A stretch of DNA of 64,000 bases from Lachnospiraceae bacterium (GCA_015057865.1 SVDH01000004.1:43746-107745), one strand, 5' to 3'. Counted from the first letter of the stretch, positions 16,651 through 25,394 are shown. Made by a program: numbers and translations. Notes: generated by a model from the sequence alone, not told the origin.

Positions 16651-17838
16651 TTATACCAGAGCAACGGTCTCTCTTGCGATCGCAAGTTCTTCGTTTGTCG
16701 GGATGATCGCAACTTTTACCTTGGAATCCGGAGTAGAGATCATCAGATCCTCACCGCGATGTCCGTTTGCTTCTTCATCCAGAGTGATTCCGAGATATCC
16801 AAGATACTCTACGACTTTCTTACGAACAAGCGGAGCGTTCTCACCGATACCTGCTGTGAAAGCAATACCGTCAACGCCGTTCATTGCTGCTACATAAGCA
16901 CCGATGTATTTTGCAACACGATATGCGAATACTTCGATTGCTGCTTCGCAGAGCTTGTCACCTTTGTTCATGCCTTCTTCCAGATCACGGAAGTCGGAAG
17001 AAACTTTGGAGATACCCTGTACACCGGATTTCTTGTTCAGAACGTTCATAACGCCTGCAATGTCGAGGTCCTCTTTCTTAGCGATGAACTCCATGATCGC
17101 CGGATCGATATCACCGGAACGGGTTCCCATTACCAGACCTTCAAGCGGGGTAAGACCCATGGAAGTGTCAACACACTTGCCGTTAACAACAGCGCTGATG
17201 GAAGCGCCGTTACCAAGATGCGCTACAACGATCTTGGAATTGTTGATGTCGAGGCCTGCGAACTCAGCGAAATGCTTGGAAACGAAGCTGTGGCTGGTTC
17301 CGTGGAAGCCATATCTTCTGACTTTATATTTCTCATAATATTCATAAGGAAGACCATATAAATAAGCCTTGGTCGGCATGGTCTGATGGAATGCTGTATC
17401 AAATACGCCTACCATCGGTACACCCGGCATCAATTCCTGGCAAGCGCGGATACCGATCAGGTTAGCCGGATTGTGAAGCGGTGCAAGATCATTACACTCT
17501 TCAACTGCTGCAAGCATCTCATCATCGATGATCGCAGATGAAGCAAATTTCTCGCCGCCGTGTACGATACGATGTCCGACAGCCTGAACCTCGCTCAGAT
17601 CTTTGATCGCGCCGGTGGTCGGATTTACAAGAGCATCCAGAACCAGCTGGATCGCTTCTTTATGTGTCGGCATAGCCGGTGAGGACTGTTCTTTGTCACA
17701 GCCTGCCTTCTGATAGGTCAGCGCGCCGTCGATACCGATACGCTCGCAAAGGCCTTTTGCCATTACTTCTTCCGTCTCGGAATCAATCAGCTGATACTTC
17801 AGAGATGAACTTCCGCAGTTGATAACTAAAACTTTCAT
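16651..17838 (-). CDS. ackA: acetate kinase
   Basis: Converts acetyl-phosphate and ADP to acetate and ATP, the energy-yielding end step of mixed-acid fermentation. The 395-residue protein starts MKVLVINCGSSSLKYQLID and shows GHRIVHGGEKF, the catalytic FDTAFHQTMP, GTSHSFVSKHFAE and VAHLGNGASISAV. No pta lies beside it in the window, unlike many clostridia. It diverges from tmcAL, and the two promoters are back to back. Conservation and length give high confidence. Confidence 0.98.
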   Translation of the reverse strand: MKVLVINCGSSSLKYQLIDSETEEVMAKGLCERIGIDGALTYQKAGCDKEQSSPAMPTHKEAIQLVLDALVNPTTGAIKDLSEVQAVGHRIVHGGEKFASSAIIDDEMLAAVEECNDLAPLHNPANLIGIRACQELMPGVPMVGVFDTAFHQTMPTKAYLYGLPYEYYEKYKVRRYGFHGTSHSFVSKHFAEFAGLDINNSKIVVAHLGNGASISAVVNGKCVDTSMGLTPLEGLVMGTRSGDIDPAIMEFIAKKEDLDIAGVMNVLNKKSGVQGISKVSSDFRDLEEGMNKGDKLCEAAIEVFAYRVAKYIGAYVAAMNGVDGIAFTAGIGENAPLVRKKVVEYLGYLGITLDEEANGHRGEDLMISTPDSKVKVAIIPTNEELAIARETVALV

Positions 17839-17885
17839 TTGTTTAGCTCCCTTCCTTATAAATTAAAAATGTCACAGATAATTTC

Positions 17886-17913
17886 ATTATAAACATATTT
17901 CTAAAGTTCGCAA
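17886..17913 (-). promoter_or_regulatory. promoter of ackA
   Basis: Minus strand: TTGCGA, 16-bp spacer, TATAAT, about 45 bp before the ackA start and divergent from the tmcAL promoter. Confidence 0.65.
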
Positions 17914-17921
17914 GAATTTTC

Positions 17922-17950
17922 TTTGCATTTTGCCGGTAGAACAATATAAT
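17922..17950 (+). promoter_or_regulatory. promoter of tmcAL
   Basis: Plus strand TTTGCA, 17-bp spacer (or TTGCAT, 16 bp), then a perfect TATAAT. Its -35 region lies about 10 bp from that of ackA. Confidence 0.65.
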
Positions 17951-17982
17951 TAACAAATAAACCGATCTGAATGGAGATTATG

Positions 17983-19263
17983 ATGAAAGTCGCGGGAATC
18001 ATAGCAGAATACAATCCGTTTCATAACGGGCATCAATTTCATATGAAAGAAACGCGTAAGCGCATCGGGGCAGATTATTGTATCGTTGTTATGAGCGGTG
18101 ATTTCATGCAGCGCGGCGGGCCGGCTGTCGTGGATAAGTATCTGCGCGCGAAGTGTGCTCTGGAAAACGGCGCGGATCTTGTGATCCAGATGCCTGTAAC
18201 AGGCAGTACGGCCAGCGCAGGCGAATACGCCGGATGCGGCGTGGCACTTCTCTCTCGTCTTGGCATTGTCACTGATCTCTCGTTTGGATGTGAAGCAGAA
18301 TCTGATGAGGAAAAAGAGATTCTTCTGGAAGCTGCAGGCCATCTTCATACTGAACCGGCCGGCTTTCAAACCATTCTTGCGGAAGGAATGCGTCAAGGTA
18401 TGACCTACCCGGCTGCAAGATTAAATGCACTAAGTTCCTGTTTTGGTGATGACGAAAGGAAAAAACGGATCCTTTTGTGTCAGCTGAACGCGCCGAACAA
18501 CATCCTTGCCCTGGAGTATCTGAATGCAAATATGGGCTGTGACCGCAGGATGACGCCCTGTATGATCACGCGCGCCGGTGCATCCTATCACGAGGAGAAT
18601 CTTTCAGAAGCAGACCGTTTTCCGTCTGCAACTGCGCTCAGGAACCGGCTGTTTGAGACAATGGAAACTGTCGGTGGACCATCGATTTCTTTTGATGGCC
18701 TTTTGGAATATATGCCGGCTTCTTCTCTCAACCATCTCACAGACTATCTGTCCGGACATCGTCCTCTGTCAGAGGATGTTTTTTCGGATATGCTTTTCAA
18801 TGCGCTGCTGACACAGAAAGATGCGCTGAACCAAAACTATTCACAGCATGAAGAATTGAACAACACCATCAGAAACAAACTGGAGACATTCTCTGACTGG
18901 AAACGTTTTGCACTTGATTGTAAAACAAAAAATCTGACGCTCACAGCTGTGAACAGACATTTGACACATATTCTTCTTGGAATCGATGATCCGATGTATT
19001 CTCTGGCAAAAGGATATGATCATGCTCCGTATGCCCGCATACTCGGATTCCGTCGCGAGGCTGCTCCTCTTCTTTCCGAAATTGAGGCACATGCCACCCT
19101 TCGTGTAATCTCACATCCCGCCAAAGCGCTTCGTGAGATGGATGATCATGAAAAGGCATTATTCCGTCTGGATCTTCGTGCAGGGGATCTCTATTCTTAT
19201 GCCGCCAGGCAGAATTCTGATGCTATTGTTTCTGAATTGCGCCATCCGCTGGTCTATCTTTAA
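17983..19263 (+). CDS. tmcAL: tRNA(Met) cytidine acetate ligase TmcAL
   Basis: TmcAL (YlbM) activates free acetate with ATP and transfers it to C34 of elongator tRNA-Met, giving ac4C. The nucleotidyltransferase site GIIAEYNPFHNGHQFH carries the HxGH motif; VVMSGDFMQRGGPAVVDKYLRA and GADLVIQMPV are family blocks. About 426 residues, near the usual 400. GGAG lies within the first codons of the ORF-track start, so translation most likely begins at the ATG at 17983 (MKVAG) or the adjacent one at 17980. It diverges from ackA, the source of acetate. Confidence 0.95.
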   Translation: MKVAGIIAEYNPFHNGHQFHMKETRKRIGADYCIVVMSGDFMQRGGPAVVDKYLRAKCALENGADLVIQMPVTGSTASAGEYAGCGVALLSRLGIVTDLSFGCEAESDEEKEILLEAAGHLHTEPAGFQTILAEGMRQGMTYPAARLNALSSCFGDDERKKRILLCQLNAPNNILALEYLNANMGCDRRMTPCMITRAGASYHEENLSEADRFPSATALRNRLFETMETVGGPSISFDGLLEYMPASSLNHLTDYLSGHRPLSEDVFSDMLFNALLTQKDALNQNYSQHEELNNTIRNKLETFSDWKRFALDCKTKNLTLTAVNRHLTHILLGIDDPMYSLAKGYDHAPYARILGFRREAAPLLSEIEAHATLRVISHPAKALREMDDHEKALFRLDLRAGDLYSYAARQNSDAIVSELRHPLVYL

Positions 19264-19282
19264 GATGTAATCGTCTGCTTTG

Positions 19283-19313
19283 GCAGTTGTTTGCCAAAAC
19301 AACTGCTTTTTTT
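19283..19313 (+). terminator. tmcAL terminator
   Basis: GCAGTTGTT/AACAACTGC, 9-bp perfect stem, 6-nt loop, followed by TTTTTTT, starting 20 bp after the tmcAL stop. Confidence 0.9.
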
Positions 19314-19336
19314 GGCGCTTTCCCGTTGACTTTCCC

Positions 19337-19365
19337 TTGAAATCCATATGCTGATTCCTTATAAT
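19337..19365 (+). promoter_or_regulatory. promoter of pyc
   Basis: TTGAAA, 17-bp spacer, TATAAT. The start codon is about 70 bp downstream with AAGGAG before it, so the leader is short. Confidence 0.8.
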
Positions 19366-19438
19366 TGTATATGAAGTTGTACAAGATTTTCCGAAAGGAA
19401 AATCGTTTCACTTTTTACATGAGGCAAGGAGAAGAATT

Positions 19439-22400
19439 ATGAGTGATGCAAAAATCAGACCTTTCAAAAAGGTCATGGTGGCAAACAGAGGGGAGATTGC
19501 CATCCGGGTATTCCGTGCATGTCAGGAATTAGGAATATCCACTGTCAGCATTTATTCAAAGGAAGACCGCTACGCAGCATTCCGCAGCAAATCAGATGAG
19601 TCCTATCCGCTCGATCCGAACAAGGGACCGATCGATGCGTATCTGGATATTGATACGATCATTAAAATTGCTGTTGCAGAAGGCGTTGATGCGATCCATC
19701 CCGGTTATGGATTCCTTTCAGAGAATCCGAATTTTGTAGACGCTTGCGAGAAAAACGGCATCGTCTTCATTGGACCGACAAGCACGATCATGAATCAGAT
19801 GGGTGATAAGATCTCATCCAAGAAAATGGCGATCGAAGCTGAAGTTCCGATCATTCCTGGTGTTGACTATGCCATTAAGGATTATGAAAAGGCAGCTGAA
19901 GTTGCACAGATGGTTGGGTTCCCGGTTATGCTGAAGGCTTCCAATGGTGGTGGCGGACGCGGTATGCGTATCGTTAACTGCCTCGAGGATCTTGAGCAGG
20001 AATTTGAAGAAGCAAAGAACGAATCCAAAAAGGCTTTCGGTGATGACAAGATCTTCATCGAGAAATATTTAAGAAGCCCGAAGCACATCGAAGTACAGGT
20101 GCTTGGTGATAACTACGGTAACGTTGTTCATCTGTATGACCGTGACTGCTCCGTACAGCGCCGTCATCAGAAAGTGGTTGAGTATGCTCCTGCTTTCTCG
20201 ATCCCGGATGAGACAAGAAAGATCATCTTTGATTCCGCGATCCGTATGTGTAAGGCAGTTAACTACCGCAATGCAGGAACCTGTGAGTTCCTGGTAGATG
20301 CAGATAATAATCCGTACTTCATTGAGATGAATCCGCGTGTTCAGGTTGAGCATACTGTATCTGAAGAAGTGACCGGTATTGATATTGTTGCTTCACAGAT
20401 CCTGATCGCTCAGGGTTATCCGCTTGATTCCCCGCAGGTACGTATTCATGGACAGGAATCCATCACATGCAATGGTTATTCTATTCAGACACGTATTACC
20501 ACAGAGGATCCGCAGAACAACTTCCTGCCGGATACCGGTGAGATCACTGTTTATCGTGCAGGCGAAGGTGCAGGTATCCGTCTTGACGGCGGTAACGGAT
20601 TCCAGGGCGCTGTGATCACACCATTCTATGACAGTCTTCTGGTTAAAGTAATCTCTCACGCACGTGATTTTGATATTGCGATCAATAAATCCATCCGTGC
20701 GATGTCCGAGATGCGTATCCGTGGTGTTAAGACCAATATTCCGTTCCTTGTAAACGTGCTGAACCATCCGCTCTTCCGCAGTGGTCAGTGTTACACCACA
20801 TTTATTGAGGAGACACCGGAGCTGTTCGACATGGCGATGAGTCAGGACCGTGCCACAAAGGTACTTGAGTTCCTCGGTGATAAGATCGTCAACGAAAGCG
20901 GCGGAAAGAAAGACAAATTTGAAAACCGTGTGCTTCCGTATGTGGATGAGTCCAAACCGGTTTACGGTATGCGCGATGAGTTCCTGAAGCTCGGTGCTGA
21001 AGGTCTGATGCAGAAGATTCTTAAAGATAAGAAGCTTTATGTAACGGATACCACGATGCGTGATGCGCAGCAGTCACTTATGGCAACCCGTATGAGAAGC
21101 AAGGATCTGTGCGGTGCTGCAAAAGCAACCAATGCATATCTGGCTAACGCTTTCTCTGCTGAGTGCTGGGGCGGTGCTACATTCGATACCGCATATCGTT
21201 TCCTGCATGAATCACCGTGGGAGCGTCTGGAACTGTTAAGAGAGCGTATGCCGAATACATTGCTGCAGATGCTGCTTCGTGCTTCCAATGCAGTCGGATA
21301 TACCAACTATCCGGATAATGTTGTAACAGAATTCATTAAGATGTCAGCTGATTACGGCATTGATGTATTCCGTATCTTCGATTCCCTGAACTGGGTTGAG
21401 AACATGAAGGTGCCGATCGATGCTGCATTAAAGACCGGAAAGATCGTTGAAGGTACGATCTGCTACACCGGCAACGTGATCAGCCCGGATGAGACCAAGT
21501 ATACGCTTGATTACTACATCAACATGGCACTTGAGCTTGAAAAACTTGGTGTTCATGCGATTGCGATCAAGGATATGGCAGGTCTTCTGAAACCGCTGGC
21601 AGCGAAGAAGCTTGTTTCTGCACTCAAAGAAGAGCTGCACGTTCCGCTTCACCTGCATACACATGATTCCACAGGTAATGGTGTATCTACCGTATTAATG
21701 GCAACTGAGGCAGGCGTTGATATCGTCGATCTGGCAATTGAGTCAATGTCCTCTCTTACCAGCCAGCCGTCTCTGAATGCTGTTGTTGAAGCAACGGAAG
21801 GTTCTGATCGTGAAACAGGTCTGAAGTATGAAGAGCTTGATGAGCTGAGCCGCTACTACAGCCGTGTCCGCAAGGTATACACATCCTTCGAGAGCGATAT
21901 GAAATCTCCGAATGCTGAGATCTATAAATTCGAGATCCCGGGCGGCCAGTACTCCAACCTGCTTGCACAGGTTACCAGCATGGGTTCACCGGAAGACTTC
22001 GAATTCATTAAAGTCCTTTACAAAGACGCAAATGAGCTGCTTGGCAATATCGTTAAGGTTACACCGACCTCCAAAGCAGTCGGCGATCTTGCGATCTTCA
22101 TGTACAAGAACGGCCTGACCAAAGAAAACATCCTCGAAGCCGGCGCAGGACTCTCCTATCCGGATTCTGTTGTCTCCTACTTCCAGGGTATGATGGGACA
22201 GCCGTACGGCGGATTCCCGGCTGAGCTTCAGAAGATCGTCTTAAAGGATATCGAGCCTCTGACCGATCGTCCGGGCAAGACACTCGAACCGGTTGATCTG
22301 GATGCCATTGCAAATAAGCTGCGCGAAGAACATGATTTCTTCAAAGACAAAGATGATCGTTATATGAAGAGATGTGCATTAAGCTATGCACTGTATCCGA

Positions 22401-22924
22401 AAGTATACGAAGATCATTGCGAATATTATGAGACCTACAATAATATGACCCGTCTGGAGAGCCATGTATTCTTCTTTGGTCTTGCAAAGGGTGAAGAGAC
22501 ATACTTAAGACTTGGCGAAGGTAAAGAAGTTCTGATCAAATATCTGGATCAGAGTGATCCGGATGTCAACGGTATCAGAAACGTGATGTTCCTGGTAAAC
22601 GGTGCTGTACGTACCGTTAAGATTCAGGATAAGACCCTTGAGATCAAGTCCGATCGTAAGCTCAAAGCTGAGAAGAACAATCCGAAACATCTTGGATCTT
22701 CTATCCCGGGTACTGTCAGCAAGGTTATCGTCAAAGAAGGCGATGTAGTTGAGAAGAACCAGGCACTGATGACAGTCGAGGCCATGAAGATGGAAACCAC
22801 TGTTGTTTCCAAGATCAATGGTACTGTAGACAAGATCTACGTACAGGCCGGCGATTCTGTAAGCCAGGATGACCTGCTGATCTCCTTCCATCTTGCAGAT
22901 GATGAAGATGCAGGCGAAGAATAA
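19439..22924 (+). CDS. pyc: pyruvate carboxylase
   Basis: Biotin enzyme converting pyruvate, bicarbonate and ATP to oxaloacetate. The single 1161-residue chain has biotin carboxylase (residues 1-460; ANRGEIAIRVFRACQ, NGGGGRGMRI, MNPRVQVEHTV), a carboxyltransferase TIM barrel (about 535-810; DTTMRDAQQSLMATRMRS, LHLHTHDSTGNG), the PYC-specific segment, and a C-terminal biotinyl domain with VEAMKMETTV. It stands alone with its own promoter and terminator. Role: anaplerosis toward aspartate, and perhaps succinate. Confidence 0.98.
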   Translation: MSDAKIRPFKKVMVANRGEIAIRVFRACQELGISTVSIYSKEDRYAAFRSKSDESYPLDPNKGPIDAYLDIDTIIKIAVAEGVDAIHPGYGFLSENPNFVDACEKNGIVFIGPTSTIMNQMGDKISSKKMAIEAEVPIIPGVDYAIKDYEKAAEVAQMVGFPVMLKASNGGGGRGMRIVNCLEDLEQEFEEAKNESKKAFGDDKIFIEKYLRSPKHIEVQVLGDNYGNVVHLYDRDCSVQRRHQKVVEYAPAFSIPDETRKIIFDSAIRMCKAVNYRNAGTCEFLVDADNNPYFIEMNPRVQVEHTVSEEVTGIDIVASQILIAQGYPLDSPQVRIHGQESITCNGYSIQTRITTEDPQNNFLPDTGEITVYRAGEGAGIRLDGGNGFQGAVITPFYDSLLVKVISHARDFDIAINKSIRAMSEMRIRGVKTNIPFLVNVLNHPLFRSGQCYTTFIEETPELFDMAMSQDRATKVLEFLGDKIVNESGGKKDKFENRVLPYVDESKPVYGMRDEFLKLGAEGLMQKILKDKKLYVTDTTMRDAQQSLMATRMRSKDLCGAAKATNAYLANAFSAECWGGATFDTAYRFLHESPWERLELLRERMPNTLLQMLLRASNAVGYTNYPDNVVTEFIKMSADYGIDVFRIFDSLNWVENMKVPIDAALKTGKIVEGTICYTGNVISPDETKYTLDYYINMALELEKLGVHAIAIKDMAGLLKPLAAKKLVSALKEELHVPLHLHTHDSTGNGVSTVLMATEAGVDIVDLAIESMSSLTSQPSLNAVVEATEGSDRETGLKYEELDELSRYYSRVRKVYTSFESDMKSPNAEIYKFEIPGGQYSNLLAQVTSMGSPEDFEFIKVLYKDANELLGNIVKVTPTSKAVGDLAIFMYKNGLTKENILEAGAGLSYPDSVVSYFQGMMGQPYGGFPAELQKIVLKDIEPLTDRPGKTLEPVDLDAIANKLREEHDFFKDKDDRYMKRCALSYALYPKVYEDHCEYYETYNNMTRLESHVFFFGLAKGEETYLRLGEGKEVLIKYLDQSDPDVNGIRNVMFLVNGAVRTVKIQDKTLEIKSDRKLKAEKNNPKHLGSSIPGTVSKVIVKEGDVVEKNQALMTVEAMKMETTVVSKINGTVDKIYVQAGDSVSQDDLLISFHLADDEDAGEE

Positions 22925-22956
22925 TAAGATTCAGGTTCGCTAACAGTTTAATAAGC

Positions 22957-22999
22957 AAAAAGCCCCTGCCACATAATGTGACAGGGGCTTTTGTTTTTT
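22957..22999 (+). terminator. pyc terminator
   Basis: AAAAGCCCCTGCCAC/GTGACAGGGGCTTTT, a 15-bp stem with one mismatch and a 5-nt ATAAT loop, then GTTTTTT. It lies 32 bp after the pyc stop. Confidence 0.92.
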
Positions 23000-23015
23000 A
23001 TCATTCAAATCGAAC

Positions 23016-23193
23016 GCCAGGACAGCGTGGATATCTTCAAAGAAAACGGGCTTCCCTCCGGTGACCTAACTCCCAACTCTGACTAAGACGCTCAGGATGA
23101 GCCTTTGCGCCTAAGTCGTCGTAGGGAGTGGATTCCACCTCCGATCAAAACGCCCTTAAAAAATCTTTGAAGATATCCACGTCTGTTCCTGGC
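23016..23193 (+). ncRNA. candidate structured RNA element, copy 1
   Basis: A gene-free 178-nt element. The outer arms GCCAGGACAGCGTGGATATC... (23016-23043) and 23164-23193 pair over 28 bp with two one-base bulges. Inside are GGGC/GCCC, GGTG/CACC, then a core: CTA, 6-bp helix ACTCCC/GGGAGT, loop AACTCT/GTCGTA, and helix GACTAAGACGC/GCGCCTAAGTC with an internal A-A mismatch, and GGAT on the 3' side. Copy 2 has the same core on the opposite strand with compensatory changes. The strand given is that of the core as written; the transcribed strand is not proven. No ORF in it looks real. Confidence 0.6.
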
Positions 23194-23240
23194 TGTGTAA
23201 TTGATTGTTTGCCAAATAGCAATAGCCAATACTGTATACA

Positions 23241-23430
23241 GAGCAGTCAAAAACGAAATGCTTTTTCGACAAAACATTTTTCTGAAGGCGCGGTTAGCGT
23301 GTAGGGAAGATCCACTGCTTACGGAAACTTAGAGTCGAAGTCGATCTGAGACTCTTAGTTGTAGTTAGCAATTAGCTTGCCCGAAACGCTGCGCCCATGT
23401 TTTTCGAAAAGCATTCCGTTTTGACTGCTC
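23241..23430 (-). ncRNA. candidate structured RNA element, copy 2 (inverted)
   Basis: Second element of 190 nt. The outer arms 23241-23277 and 23397-23430 pair over about 32 positions (GAGCAGTCAAAA.../...TTTTGACTGCTC) and are unrelated in sequence to copy 1. Read on the minus strand, the core gives CTA, helix ATTGCT/AGCAGT, loop AACTAC/TCCGTA, helix AACTAAGAGTC/GACTCTAAGTT with the same A-A mismatch, then GGAT. In the 3' direction from purH this orientation is sense. Function unknown. Confidence 0.6.
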
Positions 23431-23436
23431 TTATGT

Positions 23437-23463
23437 TGTCCGCGCTGTTCTGGCGGACATTTT
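23437..23463 (+). terminator. possible plus-strand terminator near the purH 3' end
   Basis: TGTCCGC/GCGGACA (7-bp stem, 9-nt loop) followed by TTTT on the plus strand, between element 2 and the purH stop. On the minus strand no U run follows. Confidence 0.4.
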
Positions 23464-23479
23464 AAATGTAAGTATAATT

Positions 23480-24655
23480 TTAGTGGTGGAACAGTCTTAA
23501 TCCCGTGAAGCACATGGCGATACCATACTTGTTGCAGGTCTCAATGACGTTATCATCACGGATCGATCCGCCCGGCTCAGCGATGTATTTAACACCACTC
23601 TTTCTGGCGCGCTCAATGTTGTCGCCAAACGGGAAGAATGCATCTGAACCAAGCGCAACATCTTTATTGCCTGCAAGCCATGCTTTCTTTTCTTCTCTTG
23701 TAAATACCGGCGGTTTTACCTTGAAGATCTTCTGCCATTCGCCTTCGCGGAGAACATCTTCATATTCATCGCCAATATAAACGTCGATCGCATTGTCTCT
23801 GTTTGCACGGCTTAAGCCATCAACAAACTGCAGGTTCTGAACCTGCGGAGACTGACGAAGATACCAGTTATCAGCTTTCTGGCCGGCAAGTCTTGTACAA
23901 TGGATACGGGACTGCTGTCCTGCACCGATGCCGATCGCCTGTCCGCCTTTTGCATAACAAACGGAATTCGACTGTGTATATTTCAATGTGATCAGTGCAA
24001 TGATCAGATCGATCTTTGCAGAATCCGGGATTTCTTTGTTCTCCGTGACAACGTTTCCAAGGAAATCGCGGTCGATCTTAAGCTCATTTCTGCCCTGTTC
24101 AAATACAACGCCGAATACTTCCTTGTGTTCGATCGGATCCGGCACATAATCAGGATCGATCTGGATGACATTATAATTGCCGTTTTTCTTTTGTGTCAGG
24201 ATATCCAGTGCTTCCTGTGTATATCCTGGCGCGATCACACCGTCAGATACTTCTCTTTTGATCAGTTTGGCAGTATCTGCATCACAAACATCTGACAGGG
24301 AGATAAAGTCGCCGAAAGATGACATACGGTCTGCTCCACGGGCTCTTGCGTAAGCACATGCCAGTGGTGATAATTCGCCGCAATCATCTACCCAATAGAT
24401 TTTCTTTTCGATCTCTGTCAGCGGCAGACCAACTGCTGCACCGGCAGGTGATACATGTTTAAAAGAAGTTGCGGCACAAAGACCGGTTGCTTCCTTTAAT
24501 TCCTTTACAAGCTGCCAGCCGTTAAAAGCATCCAGAAAATTAATATATCCTGGTTTGCCGTTTAAAACGGTGACCGGCAGTTCGCCTTCGTTCATAAAGA
24601 TACGGGACGGCTTCTGATTTGGATTGCATCCATACTTTAATTCAAGTTCTTTCAT
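23480..24655 (-). CDS. purH: AICAR transformylase (PurH without the cyclohydrolase domain)
   Basis: Transfers a formyl group from 10-formyl-THF to AICAR, the ninth step of purine synthesis. The 391-residue protein matches only the C-terminal AICARFT domain: LKYGCNPNQKPSRIF, SFKHVSPAGAAVG, TQSNSVCYAKGGQAIGIGAGQQSRIHCTRLAG and DAFFPFGDNIERA. The MGS-like IMP cyclohydrolase domain of bifunctional PurH is absent; the next gene supplies that activity. The start MKELELKYGC at 24655 has GGGAG at 9 nt; the ATG three codons earlier is too close to it. Last gene of the string. Confidence 0.95.
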   Translation of the reverse strand: MKELELKYGCNPNQKPSRIFMNEGELPVTVLNGKPGYINFLDAFNGWQLVKELKEATGLCAATSFKHVSPAGAAVGLPLTEIEKKIYWVDDCGELSPLACAYARARGADRMSSFGDFISLSDVCDADTAKLIKREVSDGVIAPGYTQEALDILTQKKNGNYNVIQIDPDYVPDPIEHKEVFGVVFEQGRNELKIDRDFLGNVVTENKEIPDSAKIDLIIALITLKYTQSNSVCYAKGGQAIGIGAGQQSRIHCTRLAGQKADNWYLRQSPQVQNLQFVDGLSRANRDNAIDVYIGDEYEDVLREGEWQKIFKVKPPVFTREEKKAWLAGNKDVALGSDAFFPFGDNIERARKSGVKYIAEPGGSIRDDNVIETCNKYGIAMCFTGLRLFHH

Positions 24656-24680
24656 TTCAATCATCTCCCATTATGCATAA

Positions 24681-25394
24681 TTATTTGTTTTTATTCACAA
24701 TACGTGTTTCATACGTACCGTCAGCAATATTGATATAACGAACAAATAAAGATACTTTATTATCTTCATTTAAGTTGTTCCAGAGAAGCTCAGTATAGGC
24801 GTCGATATCATCGACGGTTTCACAAAGCTCCGGCTCTCCTTCAAAGCTCGGAAGCGGATTGCCGTCACTCATATATGTATGGATAAATCTTGCCTCTCCT
24901 GCGATCGGTGTTTCATATGCAAAGGTGTAACGGTTGCATGCAGCTTCATTTCCATTGTTACTCTTTAAAATAGACATCGCATAGCTGTAGTTGCCGCCTT
25001 CGACATGAAGTACGCCGGAGATACGGGGTGTCAGATTCGGTGCGTCCGGTTCAAATTTACGGCTTCTTAAAGATGCTTCAAACGTCAGCTGACGATCCAG
25101 CCCTGCATAGATCGTGTCGGTCTGATCGCCATTGGTAACGATCGTTTTATTACCAAGTACGCGGACCGGCGCATAGATGATCAGACTTGGGTCTTCCATC
25201 AAAGAAGGATCAAATGCTTCGGTACGGATGCCTTCTCCGTCTTCTACAAATACACGGTTGCGGCTGTTTGTGCTGCGTCCCATGATAAAGTATGCAGTTA
25301 CTGCTTTGCTTCCATCCGGTGTCCGGCCGATAATGATACCGCGTCCCGGATATGCATTTTCACTGAGTCTTTTTGCAATTGAAATCATTTCCAT
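24681..25394 (-). CDS. purO: IMP cyclohydrolase, archaeal PurO type
   Basis: Closes the ring of FAICAR to give IMP. The protein (about 237 residues) resembles the PurO-like IMP cyclohydrolase family first described in archaea: YPGRGIIIGRTPDGSKAVTAYFIMGRSTNSRNRVF, with later NGDQTDTIYAGL, TPRISGVL and YAMSILKSN. The assignment rests on recognising these blocks and on its pairing with a transformylase-only PurH. Of three in-frame ATGs near the GGGGGA site I choose the second (25394) for spacing. It precedes purH by 25 bp. Confidence 0.88.
   Translation of the reverse strand: MEMISIAKRLSENAYPGRGIIIGRTPDGSKAVTAYFIMGRSTNSRNRVFVEDGEGIRTEAFDPSLMEDPSLIIYAPVRVLGNKTIVTNGDQTDTIYAGLDRQLTFEASLRSRKFEPDAPNLTPRISGVLHVEGGNYSYAMSILKSNNGNEAACNRYTFAYETPIAGEARFIHTYMSDGNPLPSFEGEPELCETVDDIDAYTELLWNNLNEDNKVSLFVRYINIADGTYETRIVNKNK

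Noticed and set aside
23092-23277. 61-codon ORF on the minus strand inside the pyc-purH gap
   Set aside because: It runs through both hairpin arms, has no ribosome binding site, and its sequence is explained by the inverted repeats.
23016-23430. Integron attC sites, because the elements are imperfect palindromes with CTAAC and TTAGC strings
   Set aside because: Copy 1 has no GTTRRRY partner at the expected end, there is no integrase or cassette array, and the outer arms are far longer than attC stems.
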